Notes: a model not told the origin generated them from the sequence alone. 64,000 bases of DNA from Sphingomonas sp. 37zxx (GCF_000786205.1 NZ_JROH01000010.1:62001-126000), one strand, 5' to 3'. Counted from the first letter of the stretch, positions 42,234-52,273 are shown. Numbers and translations: made by a program.

Positions 42234-42267
42234 AGAAAGGCCGCACCCTAATGGGCACGGCCTTTCT
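42234..42267 (-). terminator. Terminator downstream of rplQ
   Basis: AGAAAGGCCG (42234-42243) and CGGCCTTTCT (42258-42267) form a 10-bp stem with an inner CCC-TAAT-GGG. Read from rplQ it ends in a T-run (CGGCCTTTCT), so it should stop the ribosomal operon before the S9 peptidase gene. Confidence 0.8.
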
Positions 42268-42309
42268 GGCAAGTCCTGCTCAAATCCTCCTAAGCGAAGG
42301 ATGTTGGGA

Positions 42310-42732
42310 TCAGCCCTCGTCGCCGTAATCGTCGTCCGACATCACCGGACCCGAATCCTGGCCCTTGGCGCTGACGTCGCGGTCGACGAATTCGATGATC
42401 GCCATCGGCGATGCGTCCGAAGCGCGCGGGCCGGCCTTGATGATGCGAGTATAACCACCGGGCCGGTCGGCGTAGCGCGATGCCAGCACGTCGAACAGCT
42501 TGATCAACTGGGCATCGTCGAGCAGCCGGGCATGTGCCAGGCGGCGGTTCGACAGGCCGCCCTTCTTCGCCAGCGTCACCAGCTTCTCGACATAGGGGCG
42601 AAGCTCCTTTGCCTTGGCGACAGTGGTGGTGATCTGCTCATGCTTGATGAGCGCGGCCGACATGTTGCGGAACAGCGCGATGCGATGTGCCGAGGTACGT
42701 TGCAGCTTACGGCCGCCTACGCGATGACGCAT
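42310..42732 (-). CDS. rplQ: 50S ribosomal protein L17
   Basis: This 140-residue protein opens [24 protein letters not shown], the invariant L17 start. It is the last gene of the alpha operon. It is separated from rpoA by an unusually long, repeat-filled 255-bp gap, whereas these genes are normally close, so its expression may be partly uncoupled from rpoA. The C-terminal tail after residue 120 is acidic. Confidence 0.98.
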   Translation of the reverse strand: MRHRVGGRKLQRTSAHRIALFRNMSAALIKHEQITTTVAKAKELRPYVEKLVTLAKKGGLSNRRLAHARLLDDAQLIKLFDVLASRYADRPGGYTRIIKAGPRASDASPMAIIEFVDRDVSAKGQDSGPVMSDDDYGDEG

Positions 42733-42759
42733 GATATTTCCTTCGTTCGTTAAGGGGCC

Positions 42760-42943
42760 GTTCGACGGGACCCCAGACCAGGTGGGGACGGCAGCCCACC
42801 CAAATTATCCGTCACCCCGGCGAAAGCTGGGGCCTTATGCGATCCTCCCCGAGCTTGCTTGGGGAGGGGGACCGCCGAAAGGCGGTGGAGGGGTCGGCGC
42901 GGCAAAGCCGCGCCGTCGGTCGGGCTTGCAGCCCGCCGGCCGA
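42760..42943. repeat. Cluster of palindromic repeats in the rpoA-rplQ gap
   Basis: Several GC-rich inverted repeats lie in series: CACCCCGGCGAAAGCTGGGG, CTCCCCGAGCTTGCTTGGGGAG, ACCGCCGAAAGGCGGT, GGCGCGGCAAAGCCGCGCC and GGGCTTGCAGCCC. They resemble dispersed REP-like units of sphingomonads. No gene is seen here. Confidence 0.7.
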
Positions 42944-42992
42944 GGTGATTGCCGAGCCGCCGGATAGCAACTGCTATCCGACTGCAATCACC
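42944..42992 (-). promoter_or_regulatory. Nested inverted repeats overlapping the rpoA stop codon
   Basis: The outer arms GGTGATTGC (42944-42952) and GCAATCACC (42984-42992) enclose the inner arms CGGATAGCA (42961-42969) and TGCTATCCG (42972-42980). All are perfect 9-bp matches, and the outer right arm contains the rpoA stop. This could be an attenuator or an RNA-processing site between rpoA and rplQ. Confidence 0.55.
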
Positions 42993-44052
42993 CCATGATT
43001 TCCTGCTCGAGCTTCTTGGCCATCTCTTCGATGTTCTCGGGCGGCCAGCCAGGAATTTCCATCCCCAGGCGAAGCCCCATGCCCGAAAGCACTTCCTTGA
43101 TCTCGTTGAGCGACTTGCGGCCGAAATTCGGCGTGCGCAGCATCTCGGCTTCGGTCTTCTGAACCAGATCGCCGATATAGATGATGTTGTCGTTCTTGAG
43201 GCAATTGGCCGAACGCACCGACAGCTCCAACTCGTCGACCTTCTTGAGAAGGTAACGGTTGATCGTCGCGGTATCGCCAGGCGTTTCGGCAGCGGCAACC
43301 GGCAGGCCCGCCGAAACAGGCGCGCTGCGGGTCATCGCCGAATCGTCGAAGTGGACGAACAGCGACAGCTGGTCCTGAAGAATGCGACCGGCATAGGCCA
43401 CTGCATCGTCAGGGGTCACGGTGCCATCGGTCTCGATCGTCAGCGTCAGCTTGTCGTAATCGAGTTCCTGCCCGACGCGGGTATTCTCGACCTTGTAGCT
43501 GACCTGGCGAACCGGCGAATACAGCGCGTCGATGGGGATCAGCCCGATCGGTGCGTCGGCCGGACGGTTGGCAGCGGCAGGCACATAGCCCTTCCCGACA
43601 TCGGCGGTCAGCTCCATGTTGAGCGTCGCGCCTTCATCGAGGTGGCACAGCACCAGCTTGGGGTTCATCACTTCGATGTCGCCCGAAACGGCGATGTCAC
43701 CGGCAGTGACGGTCGCGGGACCGGTCGCCGACAGCTGGAGCCGCTTGGGGCCTTCGCCCTGCATGCGGATCGCCAGCTGCTTGACGTTCAGGACGATGTC
43801 GGTGACGTCCTCGCGGACTCCCGCCAGCGACGAGAATTCGTGCAGCACGTTCTCGATCTTGATCGAGGTGACCGCAGCACCCTGCAGCGACGACAGCAAC
43901 ACGCGGCGCAGCGCATTGCCGAGCGTCAGGCCAAAGCCCCGCTCGAGCGGTTCGGCGATGAAGGTCGCCTTGCGCTTGGTATCGCCACCGGCCTTCTTTT
44001 CGAGACCGCTGGGCTTCTTCAGCTCCTGCCAGTTCTTTGCATTGACAGACAC
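42988..44052 (-). CDS. rpoA: RNA polymerase alpha subunit
   Basis: The start is GTG 44052 ([14 protein letters not shown]), preceded by AGGGGAA; the upstream in-frame extension lacks family similarity. The product is 354 residues, slightly longer than usual (about 330-340), with an acidic/neutral insertion near 238-262. The N-terminal domain dimerises and binds beta/beta'. The C-terminal domain ([30 protein letters not shown]) contacts UP elements and activators. Confidence 0.98.
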   Translation of the reverse strand: MSVNAKNWQELKKPSGLEKKAGGDTKRKATFIAEPLERGFGLTLGNALRRVLLSSLQGAAVTSIKIENVLHEFSSLAGVREDVTDIVLNVKQLAIRMQGEGPKRLQLSATGPATVTAGDIAVSGDIEVMNPKLVLCHLDEGATLNMELTADVGKGYVPAAANRPADAPIGLIPIDALYSPVRQVSYKVENTRVGQELDYDKLTLTIETDGTVTPDDAVAYAGRILQDQLSLFVHFDDSAMTRSAPVSAGLPVAAAETPGDTATINRYLLKKVDELELSVRSANCLKNDNIIYIGDLVQKTEAEMLRTPNFGRKSLNEIKEVLSGMGLRLGMEIPGWPPENIEEMAKKLEQEIMG

Positions 44053-44154
44053 AGGCTTCCCCTGGGTTGGGCGGGAATGGGACTCTCCCGCCGAAAAGCC
44101 GCGTGGGCACGCGGCTCGCAATGCTGCGAAGCCGCCCGCCCACGCATAATCGAA

Positions 44155-44544
44155 TTAGACGCGGCGGCGCTTCGAAGGACGAACGCCGTTGTGCGGGATC
44201 GAGGTCACGTCGCGGATCGACGTGATCTGGAAACCGACCGCCTGCAGCGCGCGAAGCGCCGACTCGCGGCCCGAACCCGGCCCCTTTACTTCGACTTCGA
44301 GGGTGCGGACGCCGTGCTCGGCAGCCTTCTTGCCTGCATCTTCGGCAGCGACCTGGGCGGCATAGGGAGTCGACTTGCGGCTACCCTTGAAGCCCATCGT
44401 GCCGGCCGACGACCACGAGATCGTGTTGCCCTGCGCGTCGGTGATGGTGATCATCGTGTTGTTGAAGCTGGCGTTCACATGCGCGACGCCCGAGGAAATG
44501 TTCTTGCGTTCGCGCCGACGAAGGCGCTGCGGTTCACGTGCCAT
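44155..44544 (-). CDS. rpsK: 30S ribosomal protein S11
   Basis: This 129-residue protein has normal length. The motifs [19 protein letters not shown] and [11 protein letters not shown] are at the expected places. It is in the 30S platform and contacts mRNA near the Shine-Dalgarno helix. It lies between rpsM and rpoA in the alpha operon order. Confidence 0.98.
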   Translation of the reverse strand: MAREPQRLRRRERKNISSGVAHVNASFNNTMITITDAQGNTISWSSAGTMGFKGSRKSTPYAAQVAAEDAGKKAAEHGVRTLEVEVKGPGSGRESALRALQAVGFQITSIRDVTSIPHNGVRPSKRRRV

Positions 44545-44607
44545 TTTACTGTCCTGATATCCTGAATAGCGTAAGCGAGCCGCGACGATCCCGCCGCGGC
44601 TTCAAGC

Positions 44608-44976
44608 TTACTTCTTCTTGCCGGCGATCGCCTTCGACTTGCCCTTGCGGGTGCGCGCATTGGTATGCGTGCGCTGGCCGCGGACCGGCAGGCCCTTGCG
44701 ATGACGAAGCCCACGATAGCAGGCCAGATCCATCAGACGCTTGATGTTCATCGCGGTCTGGCGACGAAGATCACCTTCCACCGTGTGGGTGGCGTCGATC
44801 GTCTCGCGGATCTGCAGCACTTCACTGTCGGTGAGGTCCTGTACCCGGCGTTCGGGAACGATGCTCAATGCCTCGGTGATCTGCTTGGCCTTTGCGGGGC
44901 CGATGCCGTGGATATACTGCAGCGCGATGACGACGCGCTTGTTGGTCGGGATGTTGACACCCGCAATACGAGCCAT
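44608..44976 (-). CDS. rpsM: 30S ribosomal protein S13
   Basis: This 122-residue protein starts [20 protein letters not shown] and ends in the basic tail [20 protein letters not shown]. It sits in the 30S head and bridges to the 50S subunit. It begins the alpha operon, 160 bp downstream of the inserted Uma2-type gene, so its promoter may lie in the 44977-45134 gap. Confidence 0.98.
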   Translation of the reverse strand: MARIAGVNIPTNKRVVIALQYIHGIGPAKAKQITEALSIVPERRVQDLTDSEVLQIRETIDATHTVEGDLRRQTAMNIKRLMDLACYRGLRHRKGLPVRGQRTHTNARTRKGKSKAIAGKKK

Positions 44977-45134
44977 GAACTATATTCTCCCAGCTCCACG
45001 GGCACGGCATGGCAGCACGCGCCCATCTCGTAGCGTTAATACCGAAACGAACGACACCGACGGTCGCGTAAACGCGCCGCCGGAGTGACCGGTGCTTCGG
45101 AAGGACAGGCAGTTACGCTGCGAGTCGGCGGCTG

Positions 45135-45746
45135 TCAAGCGAGCCGGGCACTGTCAAGTGCGATTTGCGGAACCAATTTCGATGCAACGCGCCCGCCGAA
45201 CGGGTGAACCTCGACGGTGGAATAGGCTTCAGCACCAGGGTCGGTCATTTGGTGGATCACTCGCGCCTTCAGGTCGACAATCCACAATTCCGGAACGCCA
45301 TGCCGCGCATACAGCGGCACCTTTCGCGTGAAATCGTGTCGCAAAGATGAATCGGCGACTTCGATGGCAAGCCGGGCAAACCCCAGTTCGACGAACTGAT
45401 CATCCGGATCGGGTGCGGCGACCAGCAAGTCGGGCTCGGGGAGGCTATGCGGCCCAAGCCGCATCGACACCGGCGACAGCACTTCCAGATCGAGTGCAGC
45501 GGCCTCAACCGCCCGATGAAATTGTGATCCGATTTCGATGATCACCCGGCCATGCGGGCGGTGCAGCGGGCTCATCTGATAGATTTCCCCCTCGATCAGT
45601 TCGAACCGGCCCTTGCCCAGAAAAAAGCCAGCTGCATCGAGCGAAACGAATTCCTCCACCGTCAACTTATGCAAAGTCGGTTCGGAAACAGGGAAATGCT
45701 CTTGGCCCATAACGGCCACAATATCATTCGTCGGGCCGATCGACAA
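45135..45746 (-). CDS. Uma2 (DUF820) family putative nuclease
   Basis: This 203-residue protein may instead start at the Met at residue 13 (MGQEHFPVSEPTLHKLTVEEF). It has the restriction-endonuclease-like Uma2 pattern: KGRFELIEGEIYQMSP, the central LPEPDLLVAAPD, then ARLAIEVADSSLRHD and a basic segment (RKVPLYARHGVPELWIVD). The acidic residues and Lys form a PD-(D/E)xK-like site. The family's biological role is uncertain. Its place inside the spc-alpha ribosomal operon, between adk and rpsM, is unusual and would give it strong co-transcription. Confidence 0.88.
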   Translation of the reverse strand: MSIGPTNDIVAVMGQEHFPVSEPTLHKLTVEEFVSLDAAGFFLGKGRFELIEGEIYQMSPLHRPHGRVIIEIGSQFHRAVEAAALDLEVLSPVSMRLGPHSLPEPDLLVAAPDPDDQFVELGFARLAIEVADSSLRHDFTRKVPLYARHGVPELWIVDLKARVIHQMTDPGAEAYSTVEVHPFGGRVASKLVPQIALDSARLA

Positions 45747-45766
45747 CGGGCCGAACGGGCCTGCCC

Positions 45767-46414
45767 CTACCTGCGCAGCACATCCTCGATCGCCGCCGTC
45801 ACATGCGCGATATCGGCCATGCCGTCGATTCGGGTCACCAGGCCGCGTGCGTCGTAGATCGGCAGGATCGGCGCGGTCTTGGCGCGGTATTCACCCATGC
45901 GGGTGCGAACGGTGTCGGCATTGTCGTCGGGGCGGCGCTTGAAATCGGTGGCACCGCACACGTCACAAACCCCGGAGACTGCCGTCGGCTTGAACACATC
46001 GTGATAGCCGGCACCGCAATTGCCGCAGGTGAAACGCCCGGTGATACGCTCGACCAGCGCATCCTCGTCGACCACCAGTTCGATCACATAATGAAGTTCG
46101 CGGTTCCGCTCGGCCAGCAGCGTATCGAGCGCTTCGGCCTGTGCGGCCGTGCGCGGATAGCCGTCGAAGATCACGCCAGTGTCGGCAGCCAGCTCGTCCA
46201 GGCGCTCGCCGATGATCCCCGACACGATCGCGTCGGACACCAGCCCGCCCGAATCCATCACCGCCTTCGCCTCTAGCCCAACCGGCGTGCCCGCCTTCAC
46301 CGCCGCGCGCAGCATGTCGCCGGTCGATAGCTGGACCATGCCGTGGTCGCGCTCTAGCCGGCTCGCCTGGGTGCCCTTGCCCGCGCCCGGCGGTCCCAGC
46401 AGGATGATATTCAA
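45767..46414 (-). CDS. adk: Adenylate kinase
   Basis: This 215-residue protein catalyses ATP + AMP to 2 ADP. The P-loop is [10 protein letters not shown] (residues 7-16), and the AMP-binding [15 protein letters not shown] is present. The LID is the long form with a four-cysteine zinc site (CGNC ... CDVC), a variant less frequent in proteobacteria. It follows secY in the spc operon, 32 bp away, as in many bacteria. Confidence 0.97.
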   Translation of the reverse strand: MNIILLGPPGAGKGTQASRLERDHGMVQLSTGDMLRAAVKAGTPVGLEAKAVMDSGGLVSDAIVSGIIGERLDELAADTGVIFDGYPRTAAQAEALDTLLAERNRELHYVIELVVDEDALVERITGRFTCGNCGAGYHDVFKPTAVSGVCDVCGATDFKRRPDDNADTVRTRMGEYRAKTAPILPIYDARGLVTRIDGMADIAHVTAAIEDVLRR

Positions 46415-46446
46415 GCTTCTTCCCCTATTCGATCGTCAGGCGCGGT

Positions 46447-47820
46447 TCAGCGCGCCCGACCGCCCTTGAGCTTCGCCTTCTTGATCAGGTCGCCATACTG
46501 GTGCGCCAGCAAGTGCGACTGGATCTGCGTAACCGTGTCCATGGTTACGTTGACCACGATGAGAAGGCTAGTACCACCAAGGTAGAAGGGGATGCTGAGC
46601 GCCGACACCAGATATTCGGGCACAAGGCAGATGAAGGTCAGATAAGCCGCCCCGATCACGGTGATGCGGGTCAGCACATAATCGAAATACGCCTCGGTGC
46701 TCTTGCCCGGACGAATGCCCGGAATGAACCCGCCATAGCGCTTCAGATTGTCCGCCGTTTCTTCTGGGTTGAACACCACAGAGGTATAGAAGAACGAGAA
46801 GAACACGATGCCAAGCCCGTACAGCAGCATGTACACCGGGCTGCCATGCGTCAGATACTGATTCAGCCCGATCACCACGTCGTTCATGAACCCGCCATCG
46901 CCATTGGCGGCAACATTCTGGCCGGCAAACTGGCTGACGGTCAGCGGCATCAATAGCAGCGACGATGCGAAGATCGGCGGGATGACGCCGGCGGTGTTGA
47001 TCTTGAGCGGCAAATGGCTGCGCTCGGCCTGCACGCCGCGCGCGGTCTGTCGCTTGGGATACTGGATCAGGATTCGGCGCTGTGCCCGTTCCATGAAACA
47101 GATCAGCAGGATCAGCCCGACGACCGCGATCAGAATCCCCAGCAGGCGAACCGGATCCATCGTGCCGGTGCGACCGCCCTCGAACAACTGCACCAAGGTG
47201 GTCGGCAGATGCGCGACGATGCCTGCCATGATGATCAGCGAAATACCGTTGCCGATGCCGCGACTGGTGATCTGCTCACCCAGCCACATCAGGAACATCG
47301 TACCGCCGATCAGCGAAATGACCGCGCTGATGCGGAACAACATGCCGGGCTCGACCACCGCCTGCGCGCCTTGCGTGGCACCGAATGCCTCAAGGCCGAC
47401 CGCGATGAAATAGCCCTGCACGGCGGTAAGGCCGACGGTGCCGTAGCGCGTGTACTGGTTGAGCTTCTTGCGCCCGCTCTCGCCTTCCTTCTTGACCGCC
47501 GCCAGCGTGGGGCTGAGCGAGGAGGCGAGCTGCACCACGATCGACGCGGTGATATAGGGCATCACGCCAAGCGCGATGATCGACATCCGCTCGAGCGCAC
47601 CGCCCGAGAAGGTGTTGAAGAAATCCATGACGCCGCCCTGAGTCTGCTGCGCGAGTAGGTCGAGCTGGGTCGGGTCGATGCCGGGCAGCGGCACATAGCT
47701 GAGCATCCGGAAGATGATGAGCGCGCCCAGCGTGAACCAGAGCCGCTTCTTGAGCTCGGTTGCCTTGCCGAATTTCGACAGGTTCAGGCCGGATGCCATT
47801 TGATCGGCTGCGGATGCCAT
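46447..47820 (-). CDS. secY: Protein translocase subunit SecY
   Basis: This 457-residue, ten-helix inner-membrane channel protein opens SAADQMASGLNLSKFGKATELKKRLWFTLGAL and carries the conserved KGGRAR-type basic C-terminus. It forms the SecYEG pore. In-frame Met codons at residues 1 and 8 leave the exact start slightly uncertain. A 226-bp repeat-bearing gap separates it from rplO. Confidence 0.98.
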   Translation of the reverse strand: MASAADQMASGLNLSKFGKATELKKRLWFTLGALIIFRMLSYVPLPGIDPTQLDLLAQQTQGGVMDFFNTFSGGALERMSIIALGVMPYITASIVVQLASSLSPTLAAVKKEGESGRKKLNQYTRYGTVGLTAVQGYFIAVGLEAFGATQGAQAVVEPGMLFRISAVISLIGGTMFLMWLGEQITSRGIGNGISLIIMAGIVAHLPTTLVQLFEGGRTGTMDPVRLLGILIAVVGLILLICFMERAQRRILIQYPKRQTARGVQAERSHLPLKINTAGVIPPIFASSLLLMPLTVSQFAGQNVAANGDGGFMNDVVIGLNQYLTHGSPVYMLLYGLGIVFFSFFYTSVVFNPEETADNLKRYGGFIPGIRPGKSTEAYFDYVLTRITVIGAAYLTFICLVPEYLVSALSIPFYLGGTSLLIVVNVTMDTVTQIQSHLLAHQYGDLIKKAKLKGGRAR

Positions 47821-48014
47821 ATGTGGTGTGTCCCGGGAATCAGCGGGCGGAACTTTCGCCCATGTCGCGAGTGCATATAGGCGGTTGGGGCGCGTTGTCT
47901 AACCCGACCGGCCAAAGCTGCCGCGCAAAATCCCCTCCCGTACGGTAAGAAGGGGTTGAGGGAGAGCCTGTCCGCGAGCAACCGAAGCGCTCGAGCAGAT
48001 AGCCCCTCCCCCGC

Positions 48015-48036
48015 CCCCTCCCGCAAGCGGGAGGGG
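48015..48036. repeat. Perfect palindrome in the rplO-secY gap
   Basis: CCCCTCCCGC-aa-GCGGGAGGGG is a 10-bp perfect inverted repeat. A related, partly degraded unit lies at about 47932-47975. The gap has no gene. Confidence 0.75.
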
Positions 48037-48046
48037 AGACAGAAGG

Positions 48047-48604
48047 CTACGCCTTCTTGGCGGCGGCCTTCTTGGCTTCCTTATCGGCGATCCGCTCGAG
48101 GCGAACCTTGCCCTTCTTGGCGGCAGCCTTCTCGCCGGGCGAGACCAGCTCGATCACCTGCACCGAACCGCCCGCCTTTTCGACGGCTGCCTTGGCACCC
48201 TTTGAAGCACCGGCAACGACGAACGACATCTTGGCCGAGAAATCGCCCTTGGCCAGGAGGCGGACGCCGTCCTTGCCGCCGCGCGTCAGCCCGGTCGCGG
48301 TCAACAGCGCCTGGTCGATCGTCGCACCCGCTTCGATCTTGCCCGCGTCGATCGCCTTCTGGATCATGCCCAGGTTGATCTCGGCATAGTCCTTGGCGAA
48401 CGGGTTGTTGAACCCGCGCTTTGGCAAGCGCATGTGGAGCGGCATCTGGCCACCCTCGAAGCCGTTGATCGCAACGCCCGAGCGTGCCTTGGCACCCTTT
48501 TGGCCGCGACCTGCGGTCTTGCCCAGGCCCGAACCGATACCACGGCCAACGCGCACGCGCTCCTTACGAGCGCCCTTGTTATCGCGGATGTCATTGAGTT
48601 TCAT
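48047..48604 (-). CDS. rplO: 50S ribosomal protein L15
   Basis: The ATG at 48604 ([20 protein letters not shown]) is the family start; the product is 185 residues. The Gly/Arg-rich N-terminus ([20 protein letters not shown]) threads into 23S rRNA. The C-terminal tail is an extra Ala/Lys-rich stretch ([11 protein letters not shown]) of about 30 residues beyond the usual 145-160. Confidence 0.97.
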   Translation of the reverse strand: MKLNDIRDNKGARKERVRVGRGIGSGLGKTAGRGQKGAKARSGVAINGFEGGQMPLHMRLPKRGFNNPFAKDYAEINLGMIQKAIDAGKIEAGATIDQALLTATGLTRGGKDGVRLLAKGDFSAKMSFVVAGASKGAKAAVEKAGGSVQVIELVSPGEKAAAKKGKVRLERIADKEAKKAAAKKA

Positions 48605-48708
48605 GTGTTGCACTCGCTTTCGCTTTTGTCGCGCTAAAGACATTTGGGTAAAAACAGGAAGGGGGCCGATAGCCCCCTTCCCTCATTCTGTCACTGGCAG
48701 CGGAGGAA

Positions 48709-48885
48709 TTATTCCTCGACCGACAACATGTGATGCACCTTACGGATCATGCCGCGCACCTCGGGGGTGTCGTCCAGCTCGACCGTCTTGTGCATCTTGT
48801 TCAGCCCCAGCCCGATCAGCGTTGCACGCTGGCTCGGGTCGCGGCGGATGGGCGAACCCGTCTGGGTGATCTTAACCTTGGCCAT
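48709..48885 (-). CDS. rpmD: 50S ribosomal protein L30
   Basis: This 58-residue protein ([20 protein letters not shown], with [19 protein letters not shown] later) is read from ATG 48885 to TAA 48709. It fills the interval between rpsE and rplO exactly as expected for the spc operon. Confidence 0.97.
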   Translation of the reverse strand: MAKVKITQTGSPIRRDPSQRATLIGLGLNKMHKTVELDDTPEVRGMIRKVHHMLSVEE

Positions 48886-48890
48886 GTCGC

Positions 48891-49619
48891 TTACTCCACG
48901 ACCGCTGCGGCATCGGCCTCGGCGGTTTGTGAACCACCACGGCCGAGCAGGTCGGCGATCTTCTTGCCGCGACGCTGCGCGACGCTCTTGGGCGAGGTTT
49001 GCTCACCCAGCGACTCGAAGGTTGCGCGGATCATGTTGTACGGGTTCGACGTGCCGGTCGACTTGGTCACCACGTCCGCGACGCCAAGCGCCTCGAACAC
49101 GGCGCGCATCGGACCGCCTGCGATGATGCCGGTACCTGCAGGTGCCGAACGCAGATACACCAGGCCCGCACCGAAGTGACCGACGCCGTCATGATGCAGC
49201 GTGCGACCATCGCGCAACGGCACGCGGATCATCGCCTTCTTGGCAGCGGCAGTCGCCTTTGAAATCGCCTCGGGCACTTCGCGCGCCTTGCCATGACCAA
49301 AGCCAACGCGGCCCTTGCCATCGCCGACGACGACGAGCGCTGCAAAGCCGAAGCGCTTGCCGCCCTTCACCGTCTTCGAAACGCGGTTGATGTGGACCAG
49401 CTTCTCGATCAGCTCTTCGCCGCCATCGTCGCTGCCGCCGCGATTGTCGCGACGGTTGCCGCCGCGATTGTCGCGACCGCCACCACGGTTGTTGTTACCG
49501 CCGGGGCCGCCGCCAGGGCCGCCACGACCACGACCGCCGCGCGGACCGCGCGAAGGTGCATCCTGAGCAGGAGCGGCAGCGGCTGCCGGAGCGCCGGTCT
49601 GGTTGTTCTCGTCCGCCAT
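48891..49619 (-). CDS. rpsE: 30S ribosomal protein S5 with RG-rich N-terminal extension
   Basis: The ATG at 49619 gives 242 residues against the usual 165-175. The normal S5 body starts near residue 70 ([23 protein letters not shown]). Before it lie an Ala/Pro segment and a Gly-Arg-Asn low-complexity run ([31 protein letters not shown]). The extension is probably disordered and RNA-binding. S5 shapes the mRNA entry tunnel and decoding fidelity. Confidence 0.96.
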   Translation of the reverse strand: MADENNQTGAPAAAAAPAQDAPSRGPRGGRGRGGPGGGPGGNNNRGGGRDNRGGNRRDNRGGSDDGGEELIEKLVHINRVSKTVKGGKRFGFAALVVVGDGKGRVGFGHGKAREVPEAISKATAAAKKAMIRVPLRDGRTLHHDGVGHFGAGLVYLRSAPAGTGIIAGGPMRAVFEALGVADVVTKSTGTSNPYNMIRATFESLGEQTSPKSVAQRRGKKIADLLGRGGSQTAEADAAAVVE

Positions 49620-49620
49620 A

Positions 49621-49977
49621 TTAGAACTCCAATCCGCCTTCACGCGCGGCTTCCGCCAGCGCCTTTACGCGACCATGATACAGGAAGCCGCCGCGATCGA
49701 AGACGACCTGGGTGACGCCGGCGGCCTTCGCCGCCTCGGCCAGGCGCTTGCCGACATCGGCTGCGGTCTCGACATTGGCCTTCGCGCTGTCGCGGAAGTC
49801 CTTGTCGAGGCTCGATGCCATGGCCAGCGTGCGGCCGGCGACGTCGTCGATTACCTGCGCATAGATATGCTGGCCCGAACGATGGACCGACAGACGCGGC
49901 CGACCACCGCCACGCGCCCGAAGCGCGGTACGGTTGCGGCGGCGCCGCTTCTCGAAGAGAGACATGCCCTTGGTCAT
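49621..49977 (-). CDS. rplR: 50S ribosomal protein L18
   Basis: This 118-residue protein starts [20 protein letters not shown] and has the 5S-rRNA-binding part [20 protein letters not shown]. It shares one base with the rplF stop and ends one base before rpsE, so translation is coupled. Confidence 0.98.
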   Translation of the reverse strand: MTKGMSLFEKRRRRNRTALRARGGGRPRLSVHRSGQHIYAQVIDDVAGRTLAMASSLDKDFRDSAKANVETAADVGKRLAEAAKAAGVTQVVFDRGGFLYHGRVKALAEAAREGGLEF

Positions 49978-50510
49978 TACTTCTTCTTCCCTTCCTTGCG
50001 GAAGATGAACTCGCCATCGTACTTGATGCCCTTGCCCTTGTAAGGCTCGGGCTTGCGCCAGCGACGGATTTCGGCGGCCAATTGGCCAACCTTCTGCTTG
50101 TCGGTACCGCTGATCTCGACCGTGGTCGCGTCAGGCGTCTTGACCTCGATGCCCTCGGGCACCGCGATGTTGACGTCGTGGCTGTAGCCGAGCTGCAGCT
50201 TCAGGTTGTTGCCCTGTGCTGCTGCGCGATAGCCGACGCCGGTGATGATCAGCTTCTTGGTGAAGCCGTCGGTAACGCCGGTAACCAGGTTCTGCACCAT
50301 GGTCCGCTGCATGCCCCAAAACGCGCGAGCGCGCTTGGTGCCATTGGCGGGCTGCACCGAAATGCCGCCGTCGACATTCTCATACTTGATGTCTTCGAAC
50401 AGCGGCATCGTCAGCGTGCCCTTGGGGCCTTTGACGCTGATCTGCTCGCCGTCGATCGTCGCGGTCACGCCCGCAGGCACGGTGACCGGCTTCTTGCCGA
50501 TGCGGCTCAT
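49977..50510 (-). CDS. rplF: 50S ribosomal protein L6
   Basis: This 177-residue protein starts [20 protein letters not shown] and has the C-terminal [19 protein letters not shown]. It lies near the factor-binding site of the large subunit. One-base overlaps with rpsH and rplR. Confidence 0.98.
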   Translation of the reverse strand: MSRIGKKPVTVPAGVTATIDGEQISVKGPKGTLTMPLFEDIKYENVDGGISVQPANGTKRARAFWGMQRTMVQNLVTGVTDGFTKKLIITGVGYRAAAQGNNLKLQLGYSHDVNIAVPEGIEVKTPDATTVEISGTDKQKVGQLAAEIRRWRKPEPYKGKGIKYDGEFIFRKEGKKK

Positions 50511-50905
50511 CAGAATACCTCCGCGAGCACTTCGCCACCGACATTCTGTTCACGCGCTTCGGCGTCGGACAGAACGCCACGCGGCGTCGATACGATGGTG
50601 ATGCCAAGGCCGTTGCGGACCTTTGGCAGTTCCTGCGAGCCCGAATAGACCCGGCGACCGGGCTTCGAAACGCGCGCGACATGCTTGATCGCGGGCTGGC
50701 CCTCGAAATATTTCAGCTCGATGCGGATGCCGGCCGCAGGGCCCATCTGCTCTTCGCTATAGCCGCGGATATAACCCTCGCGCTGAAGCACGTCGAGCAC
50801 GCGGGCACGCAACTTCGAGGCAGGCGTCAGGACAGAGTCCTTGCGCGCGCGCTGGCCGTTGCGGATGCGGGTGAGCATGTCACCCAGTGGATCGGTCAAA
50901 GCCAT
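50510..50905 (-). CDS. rpsH: 30S ribosomal protein S8
   Basis: This 131-residue protein has normal length; it starts [20 protein letters not shown] and has [19 protein letters not shown]. It is a primary 16S rRNA binder. In other bacteria it represses the spc operon by binding near rplE, but the target cannot be shown here. Confidence 0.98.
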   Translation of the reverse strand: MALTDPLGDMLTRIRNGQRARKDSVLTPASKLRARVLDVLQREGYIRGYSEEQMGPAAGIRIELKYFEGQPAIKHVARVSKPGRRVYSGSQELPKVRNGLGITIVSTPRGVLSDAEAREQNVGGEVLAEVF

Positions 50906-50914
50906 GTCAGGTCC

Positions 50915-51220
50915 TTACCAGCTCGACTTCGTGACGCCGGGGATCAGGCCCTTGTTGGCCAGATCGCGCAGCATGACGCGGGCAAGACGGAACTTGCGGT
51001 AATAGCCGCGTGGGCGGCCGGTCAGCTCGCACCGGTTGCGGATGCGGGTCGGGTTGCCGTTGCGCGGCAGCTCGGCCATCTTCAGGCGCGCCATCAGGCG
51101 CTCCGAATCGTCAAGATCGCGGTCGTTCGCAATGGCCTTCAGCGCCGCGTACTTCGGGGCATACTTCTTGACCAGCTTGCGCCGCTTCTCGTTCTTGTTG
51201 ATCGAACTCAGTTTCGCCAT
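50915..51220 (-). CDS. rpsN: 30S ribosomal protein S14
   Basis: This 101-residue protein is the long, zinc-independent form ([21 protein letters not shown], without a CxxC pair). It is a 30S head protein. A repeat-bearing 160-bp gap separates it from rplE. Confidence 0.98.
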   Translation of the reverse strand: MAKLSSINKNEKRRKLVKKYAPKYAALKAIANDRDLDDSERLMARLKMAELPRNGNPTRIRNRCELTGRPRGYYRKFRLARVMLRDLANKGLIPGVTKSSW

Positions 51221-51246
51221 CGACTTAAGCTCTCTTTCCTTATGCT

Positions 51247-51375
51247 CCCTCTCCCGCTTGGCGGGAGAGGGTCGGGGTGAGGGTCTGTAACCCCCAGCAT
51301 TGATTTGGTGAAGGCCTGGCCCTCACCCTTTCGCCGCTTGCGCGGCTCGCTCCCTCTCCCGCCTGCGGGAGAGGG
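51247..51375. repeat. Two palindromic units in the rplE-rpsN gap
   Basis: CCCTCTCCCGC/GCGGGAGAGGG occurs at 51247-51271 and again, same arms, at 51352-51375. Further related CCCTCACCC and GGTGAGGG segments lie between them. The two units face each other, as in composite REP (BIME-like) elements. No gene is present. Confidence 0.8.
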
Positions 51376-51381
51376 AAAGCA

Positions 51382-51963
51382 TCACGCCGCCTGCTTCTCT
51401 TCTTCCTCGACCTTCGGGAAGGGGAAGCCGAACAGACGAAGCAGCTCGCGCGCTTCGTCATCGGTGCGCGCGGTGGTGGTCACGATCACGTCCATGCCGC
51501 GCACCTTGTCGATGCGGTCATAGTTGATCTCGGGGAACACCAGCTGCTCCTTCAGGCCGCATGCATAGTTGCCGCGTCCGTCGAAGCTCTTGGGGTTCAG
51601 CCCGCGGAAATCGCGAACGCGCGGCAGCGCGATCGTGATGAAACGGTCGAGAAACTCGTACATGCGCTCGCGGCGAAGCGTTACCTTCACGCCGATCGGC
51701 ATGCCCTCACGCAGCTTGAACGTCGCGACCGACTTCTTCGCCTTGGTGATGACGGGCTTCTGGCCGGCGATCAGCTCCATTTCAGAAGCCGCCTGCTCGA
51801 CCTTCTTCTTGTCCTGCGTCGCTTCGCCAACGCCCATGTTCAGGACGATCTTGTCGATGCGCGGAATTTCCATCGCGTTCTTGTAGCCGAACTTCTCGGT
51901 CATCGCCTTGACGATTTCCGCGTCGTACTTGGCCCGCATCCGCGGAATATACTTATCAGCCAC
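51382..51963 (-). CDS. rplE: 50S ribosomal protein L5
   Basis: The start is GTG 51963 ([20 protein letters not shown]), overlapping the rplX stop by 8 nt; the product is 193 residues. It has RAWRDFR-type 5S rRNA contacts ([20 protein letters not shown]), binds 5S rRNA and contacts the P-site tRNA. Confidence 0.97.
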   Translation of the reverse strand: MADKYIPRMRAKYDAEIVKAMTEKFGYKNAMEIPRIDKIVLNMGVGEATQDKKKVEQAASEMELIAGQKPVITKAKKSVATFKLREGMPIGVKVTLRRERMYEFLDRFITIALPRVRDFRGLNPKSFDGRGNYACGLKEQLVFPEINYDRIDKVRGMDVIVTTTARTDDEARELLRLFGFPFPKVEEEEKQAA

Positions 51964-52273
51964 TGATGACCTCCCCGGTCTTGACCGCAACGCGAACCTT
52001 CTTGCCGTCGCGCTCTTCAAAACGGACGCGCGTCGCCTTGCCGTCGGCAGTCACGTGCGCGACCTTCGAGATGTGCAGCGGTGCTTCCGAACGCTCGAGG
52101 CCGCCCTGCGGCTGACCCTGCGAAGGCTTTTTGTGGCGAACGGCGATGTTCACGCCCTGGACCACGACCTTCTCGTCGCGCGGCATCGAACGGACGACCT
52201 CACCGGTCTTGCCCTTGTCCTTGCCCGACAGGACGACAACGCGGTCGCCCTTCTTGATCTTTGCGGCAGACAT
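51956..52273 (-). CDS. rplX: 50S ribosomal protein L24
   Basis: This 105-residue protein has a KOW motif at the N-terminus ([20 protein letters not shown]). It initiates 50S assembly near the exit tunnel. It overlaps rplE and shares a base with rplN. Confidence 0.98.
   Translation of the reverse strand: MSAAKIKKGDRVVVLSGKDKGKTGEVVRSMPRDEKVVVQGVNIAVRHKKPSQGQPQGGLERSEAPLHISKVAHVTADGKATRVRFEERDGKKVRVAVKTGEVISG

Noticed and set aside
40155-42251. 698-codon plus-strand frame opposite the S9 peptidase
   Set aside because: Antisense shadow of a well-supported secreted peptidase. No motif or ribosome site supports it.
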